64,000 bases of DNA from Melanocharis versteri. Lineage: Eukaryota; Chordata; Aves; Passeriformes; Melanocharitidae. Both the position numbers and the translations under genes were made by a program. The stretch lies in contig VZTG01006405.1 of assembly GCA_013397845.1 (NCBI GenBank), positions 640,154 to 704,153 of the forward strand, in the 5' to 3' direction. The notes under the pieces are model-generated. The model saw only the letters and a program-made list of their open reading frames with translations. It made no database searches and had not been told where the DNA came from. Shown here one piece after another: positions 27,113-41,100 of this stretch (the stretch's first letter is position 1; every line of letters starts with the position of its first letter).

Positions 27113-30100
27113 TTTATGGGTGAGTTTTAACACTTATGACAAAATATTGGAAGTAATTCAACAACGGTGCTGCCAAACAAGGTAAATTTGTGTTCTGAGG
27201 ACGGAAGAGACTTCTTCCTAAGTTTTGTAATCATTGCAGCTAATTATCCTTTTCTTGTCTTCCTTCTGCCTTTGGAATGACTTTCAAGGGTGGGATATGT
27301 TTTGTAGTTGTCCACAGCATGACAGACATTCAAGGGATCTGGAAATACACTCAGTTGTACACACAAGGAAAATAATCTAAATATAGGCTCTTCCATAGTT
27401 AAGCTCTTCCTGCTGGACTTAAATTAATTTTGTTTTAAAAAGAGAAGGATCCTGTACACTTCCCATCATCAGATCCAAGCATAAGTGCAGTTTACATAAA
27501 ATGCAAAAGAGCAGAAATCCCAAAGGATATTGGAGCATTTTCTTGAGAAAACATTGCCAGTTTCTAATCCAAATTGAGTATCACACAGATTAAACTGTAT
27601 TGTTAAGCAGCCAGCACCACTTAAGAGCAAACTTCCTGGTTGCCGATGTAAGCACCTGAGTAGAAAAAATTAGGCATTTCTGAATGTGGATTTGACATCA
27701 AACTATATATTGCAAGCTGCAAAATGCTGGCAGGCAAACACCTCTTCTTACTGGCCGTGTGCAGAACAAGGAGGCAGTAAGGAACTGTATTGGGCAGGAA
27801 TCAGTTGAATCGGGGGTTGCTAAAAATGGTTTCTTAGGATTCTGATAACTTCAGACAAGCTTTTGTCCACATGCTTTTTGCTACTCCTTTACCTAATCAA
27901 GTACTGGGTTGATGAGTGATAAAGGTTTTCTTCATTTTCTGAAAGTCTTCATTGCACTGTCAGTGGAATCACCGATAATTTCTTCGGTCCATTGGGAAAA
28001 AGGGAACGACAGGTGGAGTTTAACTTAAGTTCATATATTGAGTTTGCAAATTAAGTTATGTTTTAAAACTGATGTATCTAATTTTTAACTTCTTCCCTGT
28101 TCTGTTTCATATGTGAGAGAGGATAAAAATGTAATGTTTTCCCTTTTCTATTCACTGGGATTCATGAGTCTTTTGTTGGGCTGGATTTTGTCTTCACCTT
28201 GTGATCCTCACACATGTTCCCGTCCCTACAGCTCTTTCTTTCCCCTCTGCCCTGATAAAATTGGGCTTTTATCCTCTTCTGAGCTGACACCTTTTAAGTA
28301 TTCTCTGGAGTGCTTTTTGTACTGCCACCAACCTTTCCTGTGTCAAGTGTATCATCCAGCTCTCATTTCAGCTGCGTTGAAGGGATCTTTGTGATTACGT
28401 TCATCAGCCTCTGTACTTGCTCAGCAGTTATTTTTTAAAAAAAATCTCATCTCATATCGAAGTAAGAAATGTTAAAACTATTAGATAGCTCACAACACTT
28501 CTGCTGCCATTACAGTGTGTAGATCTGAAGGTCCTTTTTCACGGAGCTGGGTGTGCACCACAGCTCTTGTTTTGCAGCCAGGGAACGTGAGGCAGTGATT
28601 GTGTGTCCAAGCATGGATGGAGGTGAGATCCCTGGGCTGCAGTCCTGTGCCCTGAGTGTTCCCGGTGCCCCAGCCTGCCCTAAGCTAGCTTGCCCTGCTT
28701 CTGGGGAAATGAAAAAAAATTGGATGTGCTGTCCTCCTTGTACCTGCTCTCCCTGGATTAGGATGAGTGAGGGCTGAACACGGGCAGGTTATCTCAATGA
28801 CAGCAGCATGCTGGCTGCTCTGCAGGAGCTGCTGATGCTCATGCTATGCCTCTGCAGTGAACAGGGTAACATGTGGGGTTGACACGGGGAGAGAACACAA
28901 TCCTCTGGTGAGGTAGGTCAATACCTTGCCTTGGCAGACTTCTAAAGTTAAGTTTGCTTTCTTTGTATCACACCTTACTTGGGACTGTGCAAATCCCCTC
29001 AGTATGGTTCTGACAATAGTCTGATGTCTAGAGAATTTTCTGGATTGGGAAAATCTACTGATGAAAATTATGTGCTTAAAAAAATACTTGTTCTTTGTGA
29101 AAAATACTAATGGCAATTTAAGGCTGGTGCCAAATGACTGAACATGAAGGGAATGCCCAGTCCAGCTACCTCCCAGAACTGCAGTATCTGCAACAGCTCT
29201 TCCTTGTGAAAACACCTGGAATAGTTGATCAACGACAGCTTTTCTTCCTCACAACAGCTGATTGTATGGTCTATAATTCCTTTCTGGATGTGTGAAAGGT
29301 TTGCGTGCCTGACTAGCTCAAGTTCAATGGATGTTAAAGCTCATTGAGAGCGTGAGGGAGAAGGTTTGTGCAATTTTATCTTTCTCATTATCTTTCTGCT
29401 CTCTTTTCATTTATCTCTGTTTTGTGAGGCAGCACCTCTCAGCACCTCCCAGGGAGCTGAGAGATCAGGGTCTGCACCCAAACTGTCTCCTCTATAATCC
29501 TGGTAGCCCACTGGATTTAGCTGGATAATGGGAGTTGTGTTAACTCACCTTCATCTGGGAAACCAAAGCAGCCAATTTTTGTGACAATCTCAGCAAAAAT
29601 GATATAGAAATATTTGAAGTAAATCAGATTTGCGCAACACACAGAGTTAATGCACACAGCATCATCACCGTGGTTTTCCAAGGTTATCCCATTTACCTGA
29701 AATAAATATTTACATCTAAGCAAATGAAGTGTATAATGTTGCTAATAATAAATAAATAAAAGGCAGCAGGGTTCTGGGCTCTTTAACTTCTATTACAAAA
29801 GCTCATTTGAAGTGTATCTCCAAATCAGGATCAGTGCACCTAACAAAATCACATCCGGGATCTAAAAGCTGGTTATCTTTCTGGTTTCAGTGAAGAACTC
29901 CTGCTAACCCTTCACAGCAGCTGCCTCCACAGAACCAGAGCTGATTTGAGTGGGCTGTGCATTGGCTTATACAAAGAGACGTGCTGCAAGCTCCCAGTTA
30001 GCCTTCAAGTCACCTCTTCCCATTGCTGAGACATCTTCAGAAAGCTTTTTTAGGTAATAATGTCACTTTCTTGCTTATCATTCGTGTCACTTCTTCTGTT

Positions 30101-33100
30101 ACAGTGCTTATGGACTCCATGCATTCATACACTCTGACAGCAAATGCCACTTTCAAGTCTTTCAAAGATTCTTAATCACTAAACCCAAAAGATCCTGAAG
30201 ACTTTCAAGATTTGTCTGCTTTAGACAATGCAATAAAGCATTAGCAGTTTGGAGGTGTAAGAAATTTACTGTCATTTCACTACTCTGCCATACAAATTAG
30301 ACACTTAACGAGTGGTTGGTTCTTCCTGTTGTCACAAATACATTTATCTGGCTGTATCTATACAATCAACCATGTTTAACAGGCATCTCTAACTGAATAA
30401 CAACAAGATTATGAAAGGAAATCCTTTACAAATTCAACATGGCATAATTACTTTCCAAGAATATAAAATAGTAAGAGCTGAGAGTTTTTTAGTGTAGCAG
30501 AAGCTCTTTTCAACTGCATTGACTCTGGGTCTTTTCAAATCTGAAGGCCATGGCTCTACAGAACTCCAGCATTGTCCTACAGACTCTTCTGGCATTTCTA
30601 CCAACCTGCTCCAGGGGTGCCTTTTTCCAAAGCCAGTTGGTTCAATCCTTCCTGATTTAGCATTGTTCTGAGTTCAAAGCCAGCAGTGACTCCTGGGGTT
30701 CATGTAGGCTATTTGGTTCTTGCATGCATGTTTGTATGTGAATGTTGTATAATATCTGCAAATTATCAGTTAAATATGTATTGACATACAGCATAGGCAA
30801 TAAAAACTAAGGCTGGAGCTTAAATCTCATCCCTGAATTTCTCTTTCCCCTCCTGTGTTCTGGTCCCTGCAGGCAGTTTACTGCAGGAAGCTATACACTA
30901 ATCAGCCTGTAAAATGCTGCTCTGGGGCAGACAGACTTAGGCAGATAATAGACTTGCCTCACTTGACAAAAAGATAAAAGAGTGCATTTTGTTCCTCATT
31001 ATTTCACTGGTTTGGGGAGGTGAGTTCTTTCCCTCTCTTGTTTAAACCACATAAACCATGCCAAGTGTCACGACAGGAGTGGGAGCCTGTCGAGGTAGCC
31101 CTATAATTACAAAATTTCCATGCATGAGGCAAAAAGGGTGTTTTCAGGCCACTTCCTGACTCGCTCATCCATGGATCAAAAACCCAAGTAAGATAAAGAT
31201 AAGAAGATGCCCAGGAAATGTAACATGCTCCACACTGCTAATTCAGACAGTCTTTTTTTGTTGTTGTTGTGGTCAGGGGCTGCCTCACGTGGCACTTCTG
31301 CCTTGCCACCTCGTTGTAACATCAGTGTTATAAAGGTTAACAAGACAAAATCTGCTGTCATGTTGGGGCCAAGCATTTTGTCTTCCTTCCTTTGGTCTTT
31401 CTTAACCGGAGTGTAACTCTGTGGTTGCAGCATCCTCTCCAGATTATTCTGCCCAAACTAATAGCAGAATAAAAATCTGCCAATCAACCCAATGAAATAT
31501 TACTCCAGTTTAACTTTTCCACTCAGCTGCTTGCTTGCTGGCACAATCCCACCAGAGAAGCACCTTGCTTTTTGTGAATGCCTCAGCTGCACTCTGTACA
31601 AGCAAAGAACATGTGAACACAGTTAGCAGTTAGGAATATCAGTCTCTGAGTATTTCCTTTCTTCGTTAATACTTTTCAGTATTAAAGTCAAATTAATGCC
31701 AAACTGTTTCAAAGTCTCACTGCTTGCGGCTGGGTTATGGCAGATTGGTTCACCACAGATGCTTACAGATACCCAGGGAGGATAGGCCAAGGAGGGTTTT
31801 ACTGGCATCAGCATCTGATCTGGTCAAACCGATGGTCCCGATATCTTAATTCTTGTGAAAAGCACCATGGGCTTTTCAGCAAGAAATGTGAGGCCAAGAC
31901 CTTGGTCCTGCAGCCGAGCGTGTGTACAAACTTCTCACAAGCGAGAGAGTTAAGATCCTCTGTCAACAGTTCTGTCCCATAATGTGCTGAGAAGTCTGGC
32001 CCTGCTCCAGGGCTAATTTTAAGCGTACGAGTAGCTTCTTTCAAGTCAGTGAGAGCAGCAGAGTGAGCTGCTGGCTCTATGAGAAGGATGGAGGCACTGG
32101 TACAGCTGGACCCTGAGGAGGCTGAGACAGTACCACCCCAAAGTATGAGCCCACGGGGTTACAGCCCAGGTTCAGCCACCCCCTTCCCTACAAACAAGCT
32201 CCCAAGGCATGTTAGGTAGTGCCGGGGTTGCTGCACTGCTCATATTGCATAGGATTTCCTGTACTGCCTGGCCAGTTTCCATGCACCATTACATGCATAC
32301 GGGATATGTCTTTTCCTGTATTTTTGCAGTACCACTGTTCCAAATGCTTGGGAGTGCAGGCTGGCAGCTGTCAGGAAAAATGTTTATTGCACACCTACAG
32401 ATAAATCACACTGTATGTACCAGCCTGACTGTGCCCACGCTGTGCTATTCATCTGGGTGTGCACAGGGCTGTACAGATGCAATTGTGTCTGTCTGAGAGG
32501 AAAACACAGTCAGAACCGTGACTTGAGTCTATAAAAGCCTTAACTCCTAACCTTTACTAATGCAAACACCCAGAGCAATTTCAAAATGTTTTACAATATT
32601 ACTGGGTTTTTTTTCACTTGGCATGAGTGACACGAGTCTGTAATTTTATGTAGATATCATATAGATCACATTTTTAGCAGCCAAAGAGTTTAACAGTTTT
32701 CAGCTGCTGTTGTTGCACTTATCTACAGAAATGTTCCTGGACATGTGCAATTATCAGAACGCTAATTCAGTTTTAGTTTTCGGAATGTCCTAGTGAAGAT
32801 TATATCTTCAAAGGTGATACAGTATGCCCATCTTTTATCTGAATCACTCATTATCTCAGCGAAGGCCATGTCTATTACAGACCAGCACTCACATGAAGAA
32901 CTCTTATTCTAAGCACATTTTACTAGTAAAATTCCATATCTCCAAGGTCAGCTAGATAAAGAAGGCTACTGCATATTCAGGACACAGCCTACAGAAAAAG
33001 CAATGTACCCATATGGATCTCTGCTTTATTAAAAATGTGTCATTCTTACCCAACTTTTTCAGATTCCCATCTATCCTGGTGATTTTTTTAGATACCTTGA

Positions 33101-36100
33101 TGCCTCCCCAGCTTTCTATCTTCTATGCTTTGTTTCTCTTCTTCCTAATTTCCAGAAGATGTAATTTCTTTCCTTTCCTAGCTGAACAGCAATACTAAGA
33201 TTATAAACCAGTCAATGTATCAGATGGGTACTGGCAAATGACTGAATTATTTGTGCCCCTTATTATGTTGAACCAGGCAGCTATTATGCTTATAAACTCA
33301 ATTAATTAAAACAATTCCTTTTTGCCCATGTTCCTTTCTTGTGATCTAACCTGATAAATACGTCAGCTACATTGAAAATACCCCTTGAGAAGCACCTTGA
33401 TTTCCTCTCCAAACAGCAGTGCAGGGCTGAGCAGCTTTCAAAACTCAAGGATCCACCAGACAGTCACATAGGCTTGCTGGTTGCTGTTGTTTTGGCATTT
33501 TAATTCTTGTGACCTGCACTGTAATCTTGCCCAAAGAAGTTTGTTTAAATACTCCTTGCTCCTTCAGAGGCTGTGAATTAAAAAATCGAACCAATTCATG
33601 CAGATTATAGTCAGAAAATGTTGACAGTTATGAATCAGAACCAAAGGCTTTCTTCAGAGGTGTTTTCTTTAACTTACAAGTAGAAATTCAGGAACTCATG
33701 CTATCGACGAGGAAGCCCAGGAACAATGGCTCTTTCCTGTAAGTATCAGCAAAGTGATGACTAAACAGGCACTCAATAGGCAGACAGTAAGCAAGGCTAT
33801 CTCCAGTGGGCATGCACTGGAGTTGCGATGGCTGCTGAGGAAGATGGTGAAATTAGACCCTCTTCCTTAACATTTCTTGCCATATTCCAAGAAGGGAAAA
33901 GAGACTAATAAGCCAACAGCAGACAGTAACTGCCAGTAAAGTGTGTCAAGGTTATTTGGTAATAAAATGTACCTCCATATAGTCTAAGCTTCTAGTGCAG
34001 CTGCATCACACCTGCATTTCAAATTATGTCCAGGAAAAACAACTGTAGCCTTCTGCACGCATCGTGTGGACTGCTGGAGAAAAGGCTTTTCTGGCTCACT
34101 CAGACCCTTCCTTGGCCATTGGGTCCCCTCCTCATGCCATCCTCTCAGCCATACCCTCATCCCAGGCTTCAGGGACCCAGTGATGGTCGCCCTGCCAGAG
34201 ATGACCTGCACCATGAGTGCAAAAGCATCAGTTGCTTTCACCAGTAAAATGAGTACAAGTTTCTCTCGGACTACAAGCAGGGAATATAATCCTGTAAAAC
34301 GCCTAATGGGCCCCAGCTGACTCTTGAAGGCCCCTCCAGGCAGGAGCAGATGTGGGCTGTTACTGTGGGACAGACAGCAGCATCCTGTCTGTAGTGCATA
34401 AAGCAAGTCTGAAGGCCACAGGAGCTTCTCAGTGAGGATCCAGGTGGCACAAGAAGGAAAGGACCTATGGGCTGCGGTGTGACTGTTGTCTCTCAAGGGC
34501 AACGTGAGGTGAATTTGGGAAAACCTGTGCTTGTGCACTGCTGGAGAGGATATTAGTACAATATGCATTAGAGTAAGAGCCTAATTAGAATAAATACAGT
34601 TACATCAGTCAAGATCGATTGAATAAAATACATTTTGGTACCACAAAGGATGGGTAGTTAAAATAAGAAAACCCAAATTTATTTCAGCCTTCTGAGTCTT
34701 GCCTTCTCATTATGACTCTTCTCAGTTCTTGATGATTTTAAGGATGATTAAATCTTTCCTCACATTCTGAGGATCTCCTTCTGGCCCAGCCCATGCTTCT
34801 GCTTATAGTCCTGTTTGCACACCTGGTTTGGGCATTGCTCTGACATTCCCAGCATGACAGCAAGCAGCTTTTGTTTATAAATAAAGTTACATTAAATAAT
34901 TTAAAAGACTTGTTGAACTTGGCCCATTATTTTCCAGAGAAATGACTGGTAAACAGATTTGTTTGTCATAAATTTTTAGCTGTGTAATTTCTGCACATAA
35001 GTTTTGGCTGCAGACCATTTGCAAATAGTTTGCAATTAATACTAGACATTTGAGATTATTTTCTTTAGGCTACAAGAGAAATTTCTGCACTCTTAGCTAA
35101 ATGAATATAACTCCTAGAATCAGGTTTCTTGTAGAAATTCTTGTGTGCATAAAAGGCATATTTACTTTCTGCAGATTCTCGAGTGTATAAAAGGATTCTG
35201 CAGATCCTTTGTAGCGTATGGTTGATCCTGCCAGGGGCTTTGTACACTGCGTCTGCTCCAGAAAAAGCACTTATACCTGTGCTTAAATTTAAGGACACGA
35301 TTATTTCCCCAGAAGTCAAGTCAAAGTTAATTTGAGCATGTGTAAGAGAAAAAGCAGTAAAGTTCTTTTAAGATTATATGATCAAGAAAAAATGGGTGTC
35401 CCTTCTTGGTCTTTAAAATGATGCCACAGTGCTGGTCTTGCTCCCAACCTGGCCCCATGCTTGTGGCACCTCTACCCCTGCTCAGCCAACCCCTGCCTCA
35501 CCTTTCTGCTCGGCAGCAAAACCCCAGTGGCTCTGGGGGGGCTGTGCTCCCTGATCCCTGAGGTCTCTTCACCTTCTCCATCACTCCAAAAACACTGCAC
35601 CCCACCTCCACCCCCAGTCAGTATGGGACAAGCATCCTCCTGGTTGGGTCCAAGGAGAACAGTTCTGAGATCTTTGAGGCACAACTTCTTTCTTATACCA
35701 AGTTAAAGGAAAGGGCACACCCTGGTGATAAAAACCCTCTATTTGTAAGAACATTTTCCAGGGATTTTTCTTCTCTTGGTGCAGGACCATGCCACACAGC
35801 AGCTATTTCTTCATAGAATGAAATACAACTTTCTTTTCTGGAGCTGGTAGAAAAAAATTACCAGAGCAACAACCTGTTCTGAAGGGGGCTGTGGTTTATC
35901 TTAAGGACAATGGCATTATGAAAAGCCTAAGGTACAAGGCATGTAAAGGACCAGGGTTATCAACTTCAAATATTTATAAAACCTCAGTCAGAGCTTCTGC
36001 AACTCTAGAATGAACAAGCTGTACCTTTCATAAATGCCTCTTGCTTTGCAAAAGTCCTGTAGCATCACAAACCTGCCTTTTCTTCTGCTCTCTGCATTAT

Positions 36101-36479
36101 AGCACGGCTAGGATAACACTTGTCAACACTGTCACCTCATGATATGTTTCTCATTAATGTCTGAGAATTACTGGGGGAATTTCATAAAGGCCATCCCATA
36201 AACAGCTTCGTACTCTGCCTTCCACTTGTTAGTTCTTCTAATTGAGCTGCCCACTGGCTAAATTCTTCTCTCATACCTCGAAGGCCGAATCAGATGGTAT
36301 AAATGGAGATGGTTTCAGTGACTTTGAATAAATAACACCAGTTTATACCAGCTCCAGCTTTATGTCATGACACTTCTCTTCCTCCAGTATAAGTGAAAAC
36401 TTGTCCCTTTCTAAAACTGATTACCTCAGGAAGGCACCTGTCTTGATTTTTTCAGGATAGACATGAAATCTTACGGGAG
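27113..36479. other. Intergenic, no gene recognised
   Basis: This is about 9.4 kb of mainly A+T-rich DNA. It has small simple repeats at 29,741-29,761 (AATA-type) and 31,259-31,270 (TTG-type). The longest open frame, on the minus strand at 33,984-34,568, is listed separately and has no recognised homology. No other structure stands out. Confidence 0.6.
33984..34568 (-). other. Unrecognised 194-codon open frame, probably chance
   Basis: This is an ATG-to-stop open frame of 194 codons on the minus strand, long for the otherwise A+T-rich intergenic sequence. The conceptual product has scattered Cys, no repeated motif, no clear signal peptide and only one short hydrophobic stretch (around LVLILLVKATDAFALMVQVI). 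The + strand is also open for 73 and 84 codons in two frames over the same DNA, so the stretch is simply poor in stop codons in several frames, as locally higher G+C would cause. I see no splice signals or family resemblance. It could be a decayed exon or retrocopy, but chance is more likely. Confidence 0.2.
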
Positions 36480-36550
36480 CATGCTGTGCACTGGAGCCCA
36501 GTACAGAAATACCCAGGTGTGACCAATCTGGGAATGAGCATGCCTTGAGT
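36480..36550 (-). mobile_element. Short old CR1 fragment
   Basis: A segment of about 70 bases matches the inverted CR1 ORF region. GCACTGGAGCCCAGTACAG and then CCCAGGTGTGACC correspond to the familiar 'actggggagcccagaactg ... ctccaggtgtggcc' blocks of minus-oriented CR1. It is diverged and short, so the limits are approximate and a chance match cannot be excluded. Confidence 0.5.
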
Positions 36551-38114
36551 CCCTCTAGAAGCCCTCTCCAGTGGCAGTGCATGCAGACCTGCTCATCTGG
36601 AGGTGATATGGAGCGTTTTTCATCCTACTTCCGTCGTACAGCCTCAAGATGCTGAGTCCTCCCTAACTGCCCCTGTGGCTCCCAATTCCAGAGCTCTAGG
36701 CTAAACACTTGCACAATTTTCCAGCAATTTAAATTTTTACTCCGGGGCAAAAACTCATTGCTCCAGTGATTCATCCTCCAGCCGTTCTGTGTGGGAATGA
36801 CGGTCACTCATGGGAATGCCACGTTTTCGCAGCTCTGCTTTCCATTACAGCAGCATAGATGGCCACAAATCCTGCTGTGATTACTGGTGTAGTAAGAGAC
36901 CATGTTGGCCCATTTTGTCCAGGTCTGGGAGACGACATGTCCTGAGTCGGTGTAGATAGTCCTGATGTACAGGAACTTTCCCAGCCCTTCAACAAAAGGC
37001 TCTGCGCTCCTGTCTTGTCTTCATGATTCACAGGGATGCAGGATTTTCCTGGTCTCTGCCTTTTGAGCTGCAGCCTTGGGACCTCATCATTCATCATGCT
37101 GCCACAGGGAGGTGGGGAACGGGGACTGCCCTGCTCCTGCCTGGTGCAGTGAGGTGGAACAGCTCAGCAGGAGCACAGCTTCGTGCAGGAGAGACCCCTG
37201 TTTCCTGTTTGTCCCCTTTTCAAAAGAAACCTAATCCAACAGCAAATAAAAAACCTCTTGATAAAACCTTTAGACTTAGGGCTGACTTAAAACAGTAGCA
37301 AAACTTAATCTTCCCTTTCCAAATGTGTTCACCTGGATGATGACAGAAAACGCTAGTGTTGCAATAAAGACTGCCCGTGTCTCTCCTCTGTAAGCAATCA
37401 GAGGGCTTCAGACCTCAAACTTTTAGAGTGTGAGCCTATCCCCTGCTACAAAAGCTATTTCTATTAATAAATACGTAAAATTAAGGGAGAGCTCAGTGTC
37501 CCATCATTCCACCTCAGCATGCAATAACAGTTGTGGGTAAGCCCCATGTGAGAAATAAGTCCTCACAGCTGCTATCCTGTTAACTTTAGCTATTTTGTTA
37601 TTTTGGCTAAGTTGTCAAAACGTTCATTTCCTGATGTCTGGGAAGCTGGCTGAGCAGCATATACAGCACTGGGCTCTGCTGCTTGCTCCTGAGATAGAGG
37701 GAGGCTGGGTATGAGACGCTGGCCTTTGGCAAACGGTAATGCAAAGAAAGGACTGCTCTTAGTTCCTCAGCAGCAATTTTATCTTATCTGCACACATTGC
37801 TCTTTCCAAACCAAGACCAGCCTTTTCATTATTATAAACACTAGAGAGTGGGAAAATATTCCCTGAGGCAAGAAGTAGCACTTGAAGTAAAGCACTGTAG
37901 TGGAAACTGCAGCATGCAGCAAAATTACTGACTCTTTAGGACATATTCCCGCTCTCACTGCAAAAGTCACTTTGCTCCAAATGACACACAGCCTAGGGTC
38001 AGCCCCCCGAGTCCAGTGAGACCATATTAAAGGACAACACGTTGAGTCACAGCTTTAAATCGTGCAAGACTTGTTCTCATGAGGTGCTGCAGCTGAGTGT
38101 CCAAGCTGCAGTCC

Positions 38115-38144
38115 CATAGTGCATGTCAACATAGTGCATGTCAG
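38115..38144 (+). repeat. Tandem duplication, 2 x 15 bp
   Basis: Two adjacent units starting CATAGTGCATGTCA differ at the last base. It is a small local duplication. Confidence 0.85.
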
Positions 38145-41100
38145 CCTCAAAACACTCTTCCTGTTTGTGAAAGCCATGGGAGATACATATATGCTTCAAA
38201 CTGAGGACACATACTGAAACCTCTTTAGGAATAGCAAGGGCAGGACCTTGCAAGGCTGAACTAAAACAAACAACAAGCAACTGGACCTATGTGGGGTCAA
38301 ATCACAACTGTTGTTAGAGGCGATGTCCAAATTAAATTACCCTCTTTAGCAAAAAATTTACATATTGAAAAATGGGGTTTTGTCAATGAACCTTTTTAAG
38401 TCTTATGACTTCTCCCACCTCTTCTCTTGAGCTGTGATGCTGTTGCTTTTATTAATTATGAACATCCTCATCATTATTACTCTTACTGTGGATCTGCTTG
38501 TTGCTCACTGCTATATGTCTTGCAGTGCTGGTGTATCATTTCACTTCACATTTTCTCCAGCAAAGTGACTGAGCCTGCCTGTAATTGGGAGATGGTGTTT
38601 GTGAGAGTGTGGTCAAAGTGCACCACACAGCACAGGATGACAGCCTCAAAGTCAGCCCTGCAGCTGTTGTGCTTCTCTGAAAAAGGCTTCAGTCAGCTCT
38701 TACAAATTTGCTGATGTTATTTCATTTCCATCAAACAGGCCAGAGCCCCAGAGCTGTTTCTTTCCCCATCTGCTCTTGCCTTCCCTGCACACCTCGCTGA
38801 GAGCTTGCTGGAAAGGTTTCCTCTCCATTTGAAAGCCTGCTGGCATTCTGAACAAAGTCACTGCAGCGAGGTACTCACAAGTGGCCGAAGCTCTACACAG
38901 TCTTGAAATGTGATTGTATCAGATCAGAACTTTGCTTTTTAGTAGGTATGAGCTTTTTTTAATCAATAGCTTCCAAAAGGGAGAAAGAAAAGCAAAATTT
39001 GTATGAAGTCAAGGTTGGTGAAAACTGCAGAGTCATCCTCCAGACTCTGTGCCCTCAGGAAGGAACAGGAGAGTACAAAGAGGGAATTGAGAATGTGATT
39101 CAGTCTGCAAGGGCAAGTGACAGTGCTGCTCATGCCAGTTCTGAAGATGATTTTCTGGGAACCAGGAAGCTTTGCAGAGAACATGATCCACTAGACTCAG
39201 TTGAGGCAGCAGCATTCTGGTGCAATTTCATGATTTACCAAATCAGACCTGACTGCTCACTGCAAGCAAGGAGTTGATCTACGCTTCCCAGCTTTTATCA
39301 TAAGTTCTCTACTCTCTAATAATTCGTAATTATGGGTTGTGTTGGTCTGTTGATCTGAGCTGATGGAAAGCTGTTTCTTGGAATTGGGTCTGTCTTCTGC
39401 CAGACGAACTCAATTGACCAACTCACTGTAACTGTACGATTATGTCGATGAACAGAAGTGACAACTTATGCCTGGAGGTGTAGCATCCCTCTCAGTGCCC
39501 CTGGATCAGGCTGGAAAAGGTGAAATATTCAGCTTCATTTTCAGATGCCATGTCTGAGGCACCAGCTGGCCAGCACTATTCAGATTAGCCCTAAAACCAA
39601 CACTGTTGAGCATGGGAAGGATCCATGTTTCCTCTAGGACTGTAGCACTAATGCTGTCCCTAAGAAAGCCACAGGGATGTCTGGGGAAGAGGCTGGGACC
39701 ATCTTTCTCAGAAGCAGTCTCGGCTCAGCCCAGATATGAAGCACAACGTCAGGACCTGAACCTGCTGTGTTTATGGCTAACGTAGGTTAAATTTTCTGTC
39801 GCTGGTTGAGATGAATACTCCTACAATAAAACAGAAGACCTGAACCAAAGTTTTCCACTAATATCAGTATATGTATGTCATGGTGAAAGATTCAAGCTCA
39901 AGATTCTGAAAGTTGACCATCCAGCAGATTTGGCTATTGCTAAAACTAGGTGGTCAAAAATCTGTTTAGCTGCCAGAAGAGAAAACTTCCTACTCATGCA
40001 GTTTTGTTTACCATGGCAGGGAGCACAGTGGCACTCACCACAGAGAAGGAAGATGAGGATCAAGCCATGGCATCAAGAGCACACCTCTGAGTGAACGCAG
40101 AGGTCCCGTGCCCATGTAGGTAGTGACTGATTGCTGAGTATTTTTTGTTAGGAAATGGTAGGTGTGACTTGGTAAGAAAGTGGAAGGGGGAGCTCCAAAG
40201 CCACTTCTGTGTCCAGTGATGCTCCACCATCACCTTCCTTTAAAGGTGTCTGGGTGCAAGTATCATGGGACCGGCTAAGTGATGGATTTAGGTGTCCAGG
40301 TCCCTATCTCTTCTGTCTTCTTCTTTCCTCTAAAGGATATTGTCCTTACTGAACCACTGCAGCTTATAATATTTTCACAAAATAATCACTCATTCTGAGA
40401 ATTTTCTGGATTATAAACCCCACGGATTCACAGAGGCCATTGAGATGTCCTACAGCAAAAACAACCGCTTCTAAGAAATGAGTGACAGAAATCACCATGA
40501 GATTTTCCAGCTCATAAATCAGACCTTTTTCAAAGAAAAAACACAACTTCTGTTTTCTTAACCATTTAAATTTCTTCTGAAACAAGAAACTATGCATAAC
40601 ATTTGGGGTCTGTGGACTTACTTCCCCCAAGTAAAGGTACTAATTCTTGGTGGAAAGGAATTAGATGTTCAGACACACACAGCTTCCTCTACTGTTTTGT
40701 TGGTTTTTTGTTGTTTTTTTTTTCTCAGAGAATGAAGACTTGGGCAGTAAATAAATTGAAGGAAGCAATACCTTCAAGATGTGTGAAAAAACACCAAAGA
40801 TGACATGATTTCTGCCCGAACTCGGCATTGGGCATTTATCAGAACCACTGAAATGAAATGCCTTATGCCTTACTAATTAATTAGTCTCTGATGACTAGAA
40901 ATGGAATAGACTGGCAACTCCTATTTAAATAGCAGCTGAGGGAAAACTGTATAAGCCTGCAGGTATTTTTCTTTTTCTGCCTTTTTGTTTTTACTCAGAT
41001 TTGATAAGTACAGAAATTTCACCATATATTATGTTTTCAATTTCCCCTTACTTAATCTTTAGTCTTAAAAGCACAGTGTGCTTTAGATGACAATGGGAAA

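Noticed and set aside
36625..37097. Two abutting minus-strand open frames (97 and 60 codons), one with a hydrophobic stretch, considered as a retrocopy
   Set aside because: I could not match either to a protein family. The adjacency (a four-base overlap) is not enough, and there is no polyA tail or target-site duplication.
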